Shown here piece by piece: positions 1 to 7,010 of a DNA stretch of 14,343 nucleotides. Each line of letters opens with the position of its first letter. Positions within the stretch are counted from its first letter, which is position 1. This DNA is from an uncultured Butyricicoccus sp. Its GTDB lineage: Bacteria > Bacillota > Clostridia > Oscillospirales > Butyricicoccaceae. The stretch lies in NCBI GenBank assembly GCA_900544475.1, contig UQVU01000039.1, positions 1 through 14,343 on the forward strand, in the 5' to 3' direction. Made by a program: the position numbers and the translations under genes. Under the pieces are notes generated by a model that did not search any database, was not told where the DNA came from, and saw nothing but the letters and a program-made list of their open reading frames with translations.

Positions 1-70
1 TAAAACAGTATACTACAAGTAATCATTCTTTGTCAACTGATTTTTGCAGCAAAAGCGTATTTTATTGTTT

Positions 71-100
71 TTGCCGCAGCTCTTCCCTTTTGTCTATAAA
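71..100 (+). promoter_or_regulatory. Probable promoter of the RluA-type gene
   Basis: A TTGCCG box (71-76) lies 18 bases before TATAAA (95-100). Further TATA-rich boxes follow: TATACT at 106-111 and TATAAC at 123-128, which is part of the inverted repeat TTATAC-CT-GTATAA (114-127). Any of these could serve as the -10 element. The stretch from 1 to 154 is otherwise AT-rich and shows no gene. Confidence 0.4.
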
Positions 101-154
101 TACGATATACTGTTTATACCTGTATAACGCATAAAAAAGAAAAGGAACTTTACT

Positions 155-1123
155 TTGAGAGAATATTATATCACAAAAAACGACAGCGGGCAACGCCTGA
201 ATAAATTTTTGGAAAAAGCCGTGCCGAATCTTTCGGGCGGCATGATGCACAAGTACCTGCGTCTCAAGCGCATCAAGCTCAACGGCAAGCGCACCGAGGC
301 CTCTTGCAAGCTCGCCGAGGGCGACCTGCTCCAGCTCTACATCAACGACGAATACTTCGAAACCGTGCGCGAGGAGGAGGCGTTCCGCCGCATCAAGACG
401 CCGCGCCTCGCCGTCGTCTACGAGGACGAGAATATTCTGCTCGCGGACAAGGCGCCCGGCATGGTCGTGCACGCGGACGAAAAGGGCGACACCGACACGC
501 TCATCGCCCACATTCAGGCGTATCTCTATCAGTCGGGCGCGTGGGACCCGGAGGACGCGGCTTCGTTCGCTCCGGCACTCTGCAACCGCATCGACCGCAA
601 CACCGGCGGCATCGTCATCGCCGCGAAAACCGCCGAGGCGCTGCGCATCCTGAACGACAAGATCAAGGAGCACGAGCTGAAAAAGAAATACGTCTGCGTG
701 GTACTCGGCAGACCCGAGCCGCCGCGCGGCCGCATCGAAAACTTCCTGCGCCGCGACGAAAAGCGCAAGCAGGTCACGCTCCACGACCGTCCGGTTCCGG
801 GCGCCAAGACCGCGAAAACCATCTACCGCACGCTCGCCTCGACAAAGGAGCTGTCGCTCGTCGAGTGCACGCTGCTCACCGGCCGCACGCACCAGATCCG
901 CGCCCACATGGCGTCCATCGGCTGTCCCCTGCTCGGCGACGGCAAGTACGGCCGCGGCGACCGCAACCGCGCCTTCGGCGAAAGCGGCCAGCTGCTCTAT
1001 TCCTACGAGCTGACCTTCGCGTTCGAGAGCGACGCCGGGGCGCTGCAATACCTCAACGGAAAGACCTTCCGGGTGAAGGATATTGCGTTCGTCAAGAAAT
1101 ATTTCCCGAATTACCGCTTCTAA
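155..1123 (+). CDS. RluA-family RNA pseudouridine synthase
   Basis: This 322-residue protein should convert specific uridines of rRNA or tRNA to pseudouridine in the cytoplasm. Residues about 10-60 form an S4-like RNA-binding domain (QRLNKFLEKAVPNL, then a basic LRLKRIKLNGKR stretch). The catalytic domain follows, with the family aspartate in NRIDRNTGG (Asp147) and the conserved GRTHQIRAHM motif at 243-252, then GDGKYG. The length fits the RluA/RluD group. I chose the TTG at 155 because an AAAGGAA site lies just upstream and the S4 domain begins straight after it; no ATG fits as well. The gene stands alone and converges on the deacetylase gene across a shared terminator. The family is clear, but which uridine is modified (RluA-, C- or D-like) cannot be told from the sequence. 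Confidence 0.93.
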   Translation: MREYYITKNDSGQRLNKFLEKAVPNLSGGMMHKYLRLKRIKLNGKRTEASCKLAEGDLLQLYINDEYFETVREEEAFRRIKTPRLAVVYEDENILLADKAPGMVVHADEKGDTDTLIAHIQAYLYQSGAWDPEDAASFAPALCNRIDRNTGGIVIAAKTAEALRILNDKIKEHELKKKYVCVVLGRPEPPRGRIENFLRRDEKRKQVTLHDRPVPGAKTAKTIYRTLASTKELSLVECTLLTGRTHQIRAHMASIGCPLLGDGKYGRGDRNRAFGESGQLLYSYELTFAFESDAGALQYLNGKTFRVKDIAFVKKYFPNYRF

Positions 1124-1129
1124 AGAGAA

Positions 1130-1180
1130 AAACCGCTTCGATGCTTATCTGTTCGCATCGAAGCGGTTTCTTTCTGTCTT
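1130..1180. terminator. Bidirectional rho-independent terminator
   Basis: A perfect 15-bp inverted repeat (arms 1130-1144 and 1155-1169, ten-base loop) starts just after the pseudouridine synthase stop codon. It is followed by a T-rich tail on the plus strand and by TTTTTCTCTT on the minus strand. It can end transcripts of both converging genes, although on the minus strand it lies beyond the deacetylase stop at 1182. Confidence 0.88.
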
Positions 1181-1181
1181 G

Positions 1182-2993
1182 TTACGTGAACTCAGCCGGC
1201 GAATAGGTGCCGTCCTGAATTTCCTGTGCGACCTTGCTGCTCAGGCCGTTGTAGACCACGCCCGGTTCGAGCGTGATGCCGTGAATTGCGGCCAGCTGCG
1301 AAACCGTAACGAACGCATAGGTCTTGTCCGTGCGTGCCTGAAGCTCGTCGATCGCGGCGAGTGCGCCCTTCACCGAAGTCGGGTACAGGTCGTGCATCAG
1401 AACAACATCGCCGTCGCCTGCCTGCTCCACGATGACCTGCTTTACGTGCTCAGCATCGCGGTACTTCCAGTCCTCGGTGTCCACGCTCCAGTTGATGATC
1501 GGGTAGCCGAGCTCCTTTGCGATCTCCTTGACGTCCGAGTTGACGCCGCCGCCGACCGGACGCAGCACCTGCGGCGCCTGTCCCGCGATGGCCTTGATGG
1601 CCTCGGTCGCGTCATTGATCTGGCTGCGGATGCCGTCCTGATCCAAACCGGTCAGGTGGCTCATCGGATGGGTCATCGTGTGGTTGCCAAGCTCGTGACC
1701 CTCGCTGACCATGCGCGGCAGGGCATCCGAAACCTCGGATACGCGGTTGCCGACCATGAGGAAGGTCGCCTTTGCGCCGCGCTCCTTGAGTCCGTCGAGC
1801 AGATAGTTGGTCAGGCCGTTCGGATAGTTTTCGCTCTTGCCGGTCGGGCCGTCGTCGAAGGTCAGCGCGATATAAACGTCCGCCTCCGGAATATCGCCGT
1901 CCACCGCGTCGCTCAGACTGCTGCGCAGCGAGTCGAGGTAGTTCTTCTGGCTGTCCAGACCGTCAAGCGAGAGGGTCGTGAACGCGAACGTGCCGTCGCC
2001 CAGATCGGTGTAGTACCGGCCGATGATTTTCGCGAACGCCGGCGCGGAAACGTAGAAGCGATCCTTGTCGGTGTCGAGCCATACCGTGATGTCGTCGCCC
2101 TTGACGCGGCTGCCGCCGATCTTGAAGCGGCCCTTGGTCGAAACCGTGGACTCGGTGTCGTTGTAGTTCACCGTCCAGACCTTGTTGCCGTCAAACTCCG
2201 CCGTGCCGCCGAGCGCCGTGATGGCCGCCTTGAGCGGCACATACTTGGTGCCGTTCTGCTCCATGACGCCCTCGCCCAGCTTTTCGCCGTCCGCCGCCAT
2301 GGTCTTGGTCTCCCCGGCAACGAGCGCCTTATCCGAGTCGGTGCGCATGAGGATGCTGTCGCTCGTGACCTGCTTTTCGGACGGGCCGAGCACGCTCGTG
2401 ACCTCATCCGTTATCTGCGTGACCTTTTCCTCGGTCAGCTCGTCCTTCTGCGAAATAATGAGGAAATCGCCCTGTTCCTCTGCCGTTTCGGCGGTCTGCC
2501 ACGAGAACGCCTCGCAGAAGCCCTTCGCCGGAACGTAAACCACGCCGTCCTTTACCGCGGGCGCGGCCGACATTTCCTTGTTTTCCTCGCCCATCTGCAC
2601 CTTGGTGCTCGACGCCTTGATTTCGGCGGTCTGCTTGTTCCATGTCGCCGTGCCGCTCTTAGTCGCCTCGTCCCATGTCAGGTCGAGCTGGAGCTGGTCG
2701 CAGAGCGACTGAAGCGGTGCAAACAGATTGCCGCTGCGGTCGCGGTAGGGCGCTCCCTCAAGGTCGAACGTTTTTCCGTCACAGTAGCCGAGCGCGTTGT
2801 CCACCTGATAGACAATCTCGTGGCTGCCGCTTTTGCTGAACGCCGCGCTGACCGCCGTGGTCACGAGTTTGACCGCCAGCGCAATCAGCGCGATCAGAAG
2901 CACGATCACCAGCACCAGCACGCCGTAATGGCTTTTTCGTTTCCGGCGGCGTCGGCGGGGTCGCGCATAGCTGTTCGCCGTATCATATGCCAT
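1182..2993 (-). CDS. Membrane-anchored polysaccharide deacetylase with stalk domains
   Basis: This 603-residue protein is probably held on the outer face of the membrane and removes acetyl groups from a cell-wall polymer such as peptidoglycan. A very basic start (RPRRRRRKRK, 11-20) precedes one membrane helix (about 23-50), so it is a signal anchor with the rest outside. Residues about 60-180 and 210-340 resemble two copper-amine-oxidase N-terminal-like repeats, a common wall-binding stalk in clostridia. The NodB-type domain (about 372-575) keeps the metal and catalytic motifs: TFDDGP (378-383, Asp380/381), HTMTH (His438, His442), DTEDW (505-509) and LMHD (His534). The usual RPPYG arginine motif is changed to RPVGG at 478-482. 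The start follows a GGAAGGG site. The deacetylase call is strong; the substrate and the stalk assignment are inferred. Confidence 0.9.
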   Translation of the reverse strand: MAYDTANSYARPRRRRRKRKSHYGVLVLVIVLLIALIALAVKLVTTAVSAAFSKSGSHEIVYQVDNALGYCDGKTFDLEGAPYRDRSGNLFAPLQSLCDQLQLDLTWDEATKSGTATWNKQTAEIKASSTKVQMGEENKEMSAAPAVKDGVVYVPAKGFCEAFSWQTAETAEEQGDFLIISQKDELTEEKVTQITDEVTSVLGPSEKQVTSDSILMRTDSDKALVAGETKTMAADGEKLGEGVMEQNGTKYVPLKAAITALGGTAEFDGNKVWTVNYNDTESTVSTKGRFKIGGSRVKGDDITVWLDTDKDRFYVSAPAFAKIIGRYYTDLGDGTFAFTTLSLDGLDSQKNYLDSLRSSLSDAVDGDIPEADVYIALTFDDGPTGKSENYPNGLTNYLLDGLKERGAKATFLMVGNRVSEVSDALPRMVSEGHELGNHTMTHPMSHLTGLDQDGIRSQINDATEAIKAIAGQAPQVLRPVGGGVNSDVKEIAKELGYPIINWSVDTEDWKYRDAEHVKQVIVEQAGDGDVVLMHDLYPTSVKGALAAIDELQARTDKTYAFVTVSQLAAIHGITLEPGVVYNGLSSKVAQEIQDGTYSPAEFT

Positions 2994-3059
2994 TTTGAAT
3001 TCTTCCCTTCCTGCCTTCTGTATCCCCGGTAATGCGGTGTATATTTTACACGGGGTTCA

Positions 3060-3074
3060 CCTGCAATTTGCAGG
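3060..3074. promoter_or_regulatory. Palindrome in the deacetylase leader
   Basis: CCTGCAA-T-TTGCAGG is a perfect 7-bp inverted repeat about 70 bases upstream of the deacetylase start, just downstream of the predicted start point of transcription. It may be an operator or a leader hairpin; the sequence does not decide which. Confidence 0.35.
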
Positions 3075-3089
3075 CTTATTTACTTACCT

Positions 3090-3098
3090 ATTATAGCA
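3090..3098 (-). promoter_or_regulatory. Extended -10 promoter of the deacetylase gene
   Basis: On the minus strand the sequence reads TGCTATAAT, a perfect -10 hexamer (3090-3095) with the TGN extension. No good -35 box is visible, which is usual for extended -10 promoters. The predicted start of transcription is about 90 bases from the ATG at 2993. Confidence 0.6.
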
Positions 3099-3108
3099 TC
3101 AAACAACG

Positions 3109-3127
3109 GGAATGCAGGTTACATTCC
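3109..3127 (-). terminator. Weak hairpin after the zinc-ribbon gene
   Basis: GGAATG and CATTCC (arms 3109-3114 and 3122-3127, seven-base loop) lie just beyond the zinc-ribbon stop codon. On the minus strand CGTTGTTT follows, so this could be a weak terminator. The stem is short, and it also overlaps the -35 region of the deacetylase promoter, where it could instead be an operator. Confidence 0.3.
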
Positions 3128-3152
3128 TGTTACTTTTTCGATTTTTGTCGTC

Positions 3153-3341
3153 TTACAGCTCCTCGCCCGCGCTCCAGTTGATGAGATTGGGGTTTTTCTC
3201 CTGTCTGCGCTCCCCCGGCGGCGTGACCTTGACGCCGAAAAAGTCGTACCACTGGCCGCAGCGATCGCACTGCCACGCAGTCGCCTCGGTTTCGTCCATG
3301 ATGTAGATTTCGTTGCCGCATTCGCACGTGAGAATGGTCAT
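3153..3341 (-). CDS. Small zinc-ribbon protein, function unknown
   Basis: This 62-residue protein has CEC near residues 6-8 and CDRC about 20 residues later, a four-cysteine zinc-ribbon pattern (CxC...CxxC). It also has a tryptophan before the second pair (WQCDRCGQWYDFFG). It has no membrane segment or signal, so it is likely cytoplasmic. The ATG at 3341 is preferred to the GTG three codons earlier because GGGAGG lies eight bases before this ATG, and the GTG itself directly abuts that site. It has its own promoter and is not clearly in an operon with a neighbour. Such small ribbons may bind RNA, DNA or protein partners. I do not recognise a named family, and no function should be assumed. Confidence 0.75.
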   Translation of the reverse strand: MTILTCECGNEIYIMDETEATAWQCDRCGQWYDFFGVKVTPPGERRQEKNPNLINWSAGEEL

Positions 3342-3383
3342 GTTTTTCACCTCCCGGCAGTTCGATTTCTTCTGTGATATAAT

Positions 3384-3412
3384 ATTATACTACATCCGCC
3401 GCGCAAAGTCCA
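3384..3412 (-). promoter_or_regulatory. Promoter of the zinc-ribbon gene
   Basis: On the minus strand TGGACT (3407-3412) and TATAAT (3384-3389) are separated by exactly 17 bases. The start codon lies about 43 bases downstream. This is a good sigma-A-type promoter. Confidence 0.65.
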
Positions 3413-3430
3413 TTTCTGCCGCGCAGAAAA

Positions 3431-3464
3431 GCGGCGCACCGACCGCAAAAAGCCGATGCGCCGC
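3431..3464 (-). terminator. Terminator of the collagen-like gene
   Basis: GCGGCGCA (3431-3438) pairs perfectly with TGCGCCGC (3457-3464) across an 18-base loop. On the minus strand CTTTTCTGCGC follows. It begins eight bases past the collagen-like stop codon. Confidence 0.6.
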
Positions 3465-3472
3465 CAATCAGG

Positions 3473-4177
3473 TCAGGTTTCGAGCAGACCTGCCGCGCGG
3501 AGATTTGCGAGCAGCGCATTAAACTGCTCCACGATGTCTACCGTGCCGGTCGAGTCCGCCACCGCCGCCGCCGCTGTGGTCGGTCCAGTCGGGCCGGTTG
3601 CTCCCGTTGCACCGTCTGCGCCTGCGGGGCCGGTCGGGCCGGTTGCTCCCGCTGCGCCATCTGCACCTGCCGGGCCGGTCGGGCCGGTTGCTCCCGTTGC
3701 ACCAACCGCGCCTGCGGGGCCAGTCGGGCCGGTCGGGCCGGTTGCGCCAACCGCGCCTGCGGGGCCGGTCGGGCCGGTTGCTCCCGTTGCACCGTCTGCG
3801 CCTGCGGGGCCGGTTGCTCCCGTTGCGCCGTCTGCGCCTGCGGGGCCGGTCGGGCCGGTTGCTCCTGTTGCACCAACCGCGCCTGCGGGGCCGGTCGGGC
3901 CGGTTGCTCCCGTTGCGCCGTCTGCACCTGCGGGGCCGGTCATTCCCGGAAATCCCGGAGGACCGGGCATCCCCGGCACGCCGCGCGGCCCCATCGGACC
4001 GCGTTCACCACGCATTCCCCGAGGGCCGGGAGGTCCCGGAGGCCCCGGAGGGCCGACAGGGCCGCGCCGTTCGCAGTCGCAGCCGCAGTCCGTGCCGCAC
4101 AGCCGCTCCGCCCAGTCCGCCGAACGCCGTCCGTCCCGGTTCGCGCCGCACGGAGGAAGGTCATACATCGCACTCAT
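3473..4177 (-). CDS. Collagen-like Gly-X-Y repeat surface protein
   Basis: This 234-residue protein has three parts. The N-terminus (1-38) is rich in cysteine (Cys10, 27, 31, 33, 35). Residues 39 to about 200 are unbroken Gly-X-Y triplets, first proline-rich and varied ([19 protein letters not shown]), then built from a 15-residue unit, [15 protein letters not shown]. The C-terminus (about 201-234, ending [20 protein letters not shown]) resembles the short trimerising tail seen in clostridial and Bacillus BclA-like collagen proteins. No signal peptide is visible, which fits spore-surface proteins assembled from the mother cell. The ATG at 4177 lies five bases after GAGGAAAGG; a second ATG at 4168 is a possible alternative. 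Many threonines offer O-glycosylation sites. The spore-surface role is inferred by analogy and no collagen-family gene symbol is justified. Confidence 0.85.
   Translation of the reverse strand: MSAMYDLPPCGANRDGRRSADWAERLCGTDCGCDCERRGPVGPPGPPGPPGPRGMRGERGPMGPRGVPGMPGPPGFPGMTGPAGADGATGATGPTGPAGAVGATGATGPTGPAGADGATGATGPAGADGATGATGPTGPAGAVGATGPTGPTGPAGAVGATGATGPTGPAGADGAAGATGPTGPAGADGATGATGPTGPTTAAAAVADSTGTVDIVEQFNALLANLRAAGLLET
3586..3960. repeat. Tandem 45-bp repeats encoding collagen units
   Basis: About eight imperfect 45-bp units encode 15-residue Gly-X-Y blocks. Three blocks depart from this length: two are 9 bp shorter and one is 9 bp longer, so every change keeps the triplet phase. This suggests repeat gain and loss by slippage or unequal exchange under selection for the reading frame. 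Confidence 0.85.
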
Positions 4178-4235
4178 CCTTTCCTCGTTTTCTCGCCGGT
4201 TTTCCCGGCAGTTCATTCTATTCCCCGCCCCGGCC

Positions 4236-4263
4236 TTGCGTGACTGCTTCGGCGTGCTATAAT
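4236..4263 (+). promoter_or_regulatory. Promoter of the alkyltransferase-like gene
   Basis: TTGCGT (4236-4241) and a perfect TATAAT (4258-4263) are 16 bases apart. The bases TGC before the -10 box make it an extended -10 promoter. Transcription should start about 15 bases before the ATG at 4284. Confidence 0.7.
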
Positions 4264-4283
4264 AAGGTAGAGAAGGTGAGAAA

Positions 4284-4595
4284 ATGAAGAAATCGAACGA
4301 CGAATTTGCGTGCAGTGTGCTGTCTGCCGTGCGGTGCATTCCGCCCGGCCGGGTCACGACCTACGGGCAGCTTGCGTGCATGGTCGGACATCCGGGCCGG
4401 GCGCGGCTCGTTGCGCGCGTGCTTTCGCACGCCGAGGAGTACGGCAGTTTTCCCTGTCACCGAGTCGTGAATCACGCCGGCCGCATTGCGCCGTGCTGGC
4501 CGGAGCAAGCACAGCTGCTGCGCGAAGAAGGCGTAACTTTTCGGAATGAAACTCATGTTGAACTGCGCTTGTCGCTTTGGTCAGGCGAGGTGTGA
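4284..4595 (+). CDS. Small MGMT-type alkyltransferase-family protein
   Basis: This 103-residue protein matches only the DNA-binding/active-site domain of O6-alkylguanine-DNA alkyltransferases. Residues about 18-45 ([22 protein letters not shown], here split over the helix-turn-helix) carry the arginine-finger region. The reactive-cysteine motif follows as FPCHRVVN at about 55-62, then GRI. The N-terminal domain of full-length Ogt/MGMT is absent, the normal architecture for the Atl1/YbaZ group. Classical alkyltransferase-like proteins have tryptophan or alanine in place of the cysteine. Here the cysteine is kept, so the protein may transfer alkyl groups rather than only flag damaged bases for excision repair. 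A good ribosome site (GAAGGTGAG) precedes the ATG. The last 43 bp overlap the end of the convergent glycosyltransferase gene. Confidence 0.85.
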   Translation: MKKSNDEFACSVLSAVRCIPPGRVTTYGQLACMVGHPGRARLVARVLSHAEEYGSFPCHRVVNHAGRIAPCWPEQAQLLREEGVTFRNETHVELRLSLWSGEV

Positions 4596-5668
4596 ACGCT
4601 CTCCCCTTTTTCTGCGAAATACTTGCGGTTGAAAGCAACCGCAGCTGATGCCGGGCGAAACGCCGCCGCGCACTCGTTCCACCTTGCGGCCTCCGCCGTT
4701 TTCCCCAGTCGGTCGAAGCAGACACACAGTCCGAGGCAGGGCGTAAAGCCGCTGTCGTCGCGACAGACGAACGCGCCGCCTTTCTCATCGACTGGCAGAT
4801 TCAGTGCAAGCGAATACCAAAAAACCGCCTGTTTCACGTTATTTTCCGCGAGTTCTATCCCTGCCAGTTCACAGCAGACCGAGGGACGCGGTATGTCCTC
4901 CGCAAAGGAGCGAAGGAGCGCGGCTTTTGCGTCGTGGCCTTTTCCCTGCCCCGCAAGGCAGGCCGCCAGTCCCTGGCACGCCTCGATGCGGTTCTCGCGC
5001 CAGCCGCCCTCTCTCCCGAGAAATCCCTCGAATTCCCGCTGCGCCTGTGAAAACCGCTCATGCGTCAGCAGCTCCCGCGCGTAATAAAACTGCTCTCGCG
5101 GCGTGAATTTATGACCGTTTTCCTTTAAGTTTTCGTAAATGTTCAGGTTGCGCAGACTGCGCTCTCGACCGAGCGGATGATGCTCGACCGCCGCCCTGCC
5201 GTACACGATGTTTCCGCGCAGTGTAATGCACTCGTGCACCGCGCCCTCCCACCGGAAGCCTGCCGCGCGGCGGAGAATGCGCTCGCGGAAGTAGGTGAAC
5301 ACCGGCTTTCCCTGCTCGTCGAACGCCGTATGGTACGGCAGCATAATGACGTCCTGCGTGCCGTCGAGCCGCTCTTTCAGACGAAAAAGTTCGGATTTTT
5401 CGCTTTCTTGTACTACATCGTCCGCGTCGAGCCACAGGATATAGTCGCCGTTTGCGTGCGCGAAGGAAAAATTTCGCGCAGCAGAAAAATCATCGCACCA
5501 CGTGAAATCAACCACGTGCCCGTAATTTGTTGCAATTTCCCTTGTTTTATCCGTTGAACCGGTGTCGCATACCACAATTTCGTCCGCAAAATCGCGCACA
5601 CTCTCCAAACACCGCGCGAGCACTTTTTCCTCATTTTTGACAATCATGCACAAACTGACCGTCTGCAT
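4553..5668 (-). CDS. Family 2 glycosyltransferase with TPR-like tail
   Basis: This 371-residue protein should transfer a sugar from a nucleotide donor to a protein or other acceptor in the cytoplasm. The GT-A domain begins at once (SLCMIVKNEE, 5-14), with CDTGSTDKT at 34-42, CDDFSAARN at 58-66 and the metal-binding DxD motif in LWLDADD (Asp81, Asp83). Residues about 190-350 are helical with TPR-like character (EQFYYARELLTHERFSQAQREFEGFL; CELAGIELAENNVKQAVFWYSLAL, split here), an architecture shared with SunS-type protein glycosyltransferases. The ATG at 5668 follows a strong GGGAGGGG site. It lies upstream of, and on the same strand as, the collagen-like gene, with the alkyltransferase gene on the opposite strand between them. 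The collagen protein is a plausible acceptor, which is inference. Confidence 0.87.
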   Translation of the reverse strand: MQTVSLCMIVKNEEKVLARCLESVRDFADEIVVCDTGSTDKTREIATNYGHVVDFTWCDDFSAARNFSFAHANGDYILWLDADDVVQESEKSELFRLKERLDGTQDVIMLPYHTAFDEQGKPVFTYFRERILRRAAGFRWEGAVHECITLRGNIVYGRAAVEHHPLGRERSLRNLNIYENLKENGHKFTPREQFYYARELLTHERFSQAQREFEGFLGREGGWRENRIEACQGLAACLAGQGKGHDAKAALLRSFAEDIPRPSVCCELAGIELAENNVKQAVFWYSLALNLPVDEKGGAFVCRDDSGFTPCLGLCVCFDRLGKTAEAARWNECAAAFRPASAAVAFNRKYFAEKGESVHTSPDQSDKRSST

Positions 5669-5727
5669 GACGCTCCCCTCCCTCGCATCAGCCTATGCCG
5701 GGGAGGGATTTTTCGTGCCTGAATGCA

Positions 5728-5772
5728 AAAAAGCGTGCACCTGAACGCAGCTGCGCCGGGTACACGCTTTTT
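5728..5772 (-). terminator. Terminator of the LacI-type regulator gene
   Basis: AAAAAGCGTG (5728-5737) and CACGCTTTTT (5763-5772) form a perfect 10-bp stem, with a further self-complementary CGCAGCTGCG inside the loop. On the minus strand the stem runs into TTTTTTGCATTC. It separates the regulator from the glycosyltransferase gene downstream. Confidence 0.82.
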
Positions 5773-5787
5773 CTTTGTTTCCGCCGA

Positions 5788-6855
5788 TTACACGCCGTTC
5801 TGCATGGTCGTGCAGACGAGCGCCATGTCGCTGTTATACTTGGTTCGGATTGCAATATCCGTGTAAAGCAGCTCTTTTTCTGGCATTTTCTTGTGCAGAA
5901 GGTACTCGTACAGCAGAAACGGCGGGCGGTATCCCTGCTCGAAAGCCTCCTGATCGAGCACGAAGCTCAGGCTGTCCGATCGGAGCAGCTCCATGTTCGG
6001 CTCGTTGAGGTCGAACGCCACGACCTTGATGCGGCCCTTGAGGCCGGCCTCCTCGATGGCCTGGCACACGCCCTGCTGGCCGTTGGACGCGACGTAAATC
6101 GCCGCAAGGTCGGGGTTCGCCTTGAGCGCGTGCTGCGTGATTTCGTGCGAATAGTCGTCGCGGTCGAAGCACGGCTGAAACGCCAGCGTGCTGATTTCGT
6201 CCGCATAATTCGCGTTTACCGTATCAAGAAAGCCGTTTAAGCGGTTATTATGTGCGGTATTGTTCAAGTGCCCGGCGAGCGGCAGAACGGTTCCGCCCTC
6301 CGGCATCATCAGCCGCAGCAGGCAGGCCGCCGTCTGACCGGCGCGGTAGTTGTCCATGCCGATGAAGCACAGGCGTTTGCTGCCGGGTGCATCTGCGTTC
6401 AGCGTGATGACCGGGATGCCCCTTGCGTGCAGTTCATCAATGCACTGCCGCACCTCCGGCGCGGTATCCGGCGTCAGCGCGATGCCCTGCACGCCCATCG
6501 ACACCAGCTCTTCTATATATTCGAGCATCAATTCGGTATCAAGGCCCTGAAAATCGCGAAGAACGACCTCTACACCCGAGCCTGCAAGCTCCTCGGTGGC
6601 TTGCTGCACGCCTGCACGCACGATCTGCATGGTCGGGGTTTCGTTCGACTGAATGATAACGCCCAGCTTGAAGTTCTGGCGAGTTCGCACGAGCGCCTGA
6701 CCAATCAGATTCGGCTTATATCCCAGTTCTGCGGCGATTTTCTGTATTTTTTCCTTGACTTCCGGGCTGACGCGGCCGCGGTTGTGCAGCGCCCGGTCCA
6801 CCGTTCCGCGCGACACACCGGCCAGATCCGCAATCTGTTGAGCGGTGACTGCCAT
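5788..6855 (-). CDS. LacI-family transcriptional regulator
   Basis: This 355-residue cytoplasmic regulator has the typical LacI layout. Residues 3-27 form the helix-turn-helix (AQQIADLAGVSRGTVDRALH), and about 47-58 the hinge (GYKPNLIGQALV). A periplasmic-binding-protein-like sensor domain of the sugar-binding type 4 kind follows (about 63-340, starting LGVIIQSNE, with GIALTPDT and GIPVITLNAD). The ATG at 6855 follows a perfect AGGAGG. It is transcribed away from the symporter-iolG-iolI genes, the usual place for a local regulator, so an inositol or inosose is the likely effector. Its own promoter carries a TGCACGCA motif between -35 and -10, so autoregulation is possible. The Bacillus inositol repressor IolR is a DeoR-type protein and unrelated, so no iolR name is given. 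Confidence 0.92.
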   Translation of the reverse strand: MAVTAQQIADLAGVSRGTVDRALHNRGRVSPEVKEKIQKIAAELGYKPNLIGQALVRTRQNFKLGVIIQSNETPTMQIVRAGVQQATEELAGSGVEVVLRDFQGLDTELMLEYIEELVSMGVQGIALTPDTAPEVRQCIDELHARGIPVITLNADAPGSKRLCFIGMDNYRAGQTAACLLRLMMPEGGTVLPLAGHLNNTAHNNRLNGFLDTVNANYADEISTLAFQPCFDRDDYSHEITQHALKANPDLAAIYVASNGQQGVCQAIEEAGLKGRIKVVAFDLNEPNMELLRSDSLSFVLDQEAFEQGYRPPFLLYEYLLHKKMPEKELLYTDIAIRTKYNSDMALVCTTMQNGV

Positions 6856-6891
6856 GTTGTTTTTCCTCCTGTTGGTTTTTCATCTGTATAT

Positions 6892-6919
6892 AGTATAACA
6901 TAATGCACGCAACTTGCAA
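6892..6919 (-). promoter_or_regulatory. Promoter of the LacI-type regulator gene
   Basis: On the minus strand TTGCAA (6914-6919) and TATACT (6892-6897) are 16 bases apart, with TGT before the -10 box (extended -10). A TGCACGCA motif (6904-6911) lies inside the spacer, where a bound protein would block RNA polymerase. Confidence 0.6.
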
Positions 6920-7010
6920 CCCATTTTTTGAAAAAATGCACGCATGCCCGCAAATTTTCACTTCTACCCCCTGTAATACCGCGCACGCAGAGCATTTCGG
7001 CTGTATGCGT

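Noticed and set aside
1083..3032. Long open frame on the plus strand opposite the deacetylase gene
   Set aside because: It is antisense to a gene with clear domains, its protein is arginine- and leucine-rich without motifs, and it runs through the terminator.
3586..3960. CRISPR-like or minisatellite array
   Set aside because: The units are contiguous, without unique spacers, and encode in-frame Gly-X-Y triplets.
4178..4235. Dedicated promoter of the collagen-like gene
   Set aside because: Only a TAGAAT box (4215-4220, minus strand) with a poor -35 is visible; no clear sporulation-sigma pattern was found, so it is not listed.
3456..4262. Plus-strand proline/alanine/valine repeat proteins opposite the collagen gene
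   Set aside because: They are reverse-strand readings of the repeats, with no ribosome site or plausible start; the minus strand has a start, an RBS and a recognised C-terminus.
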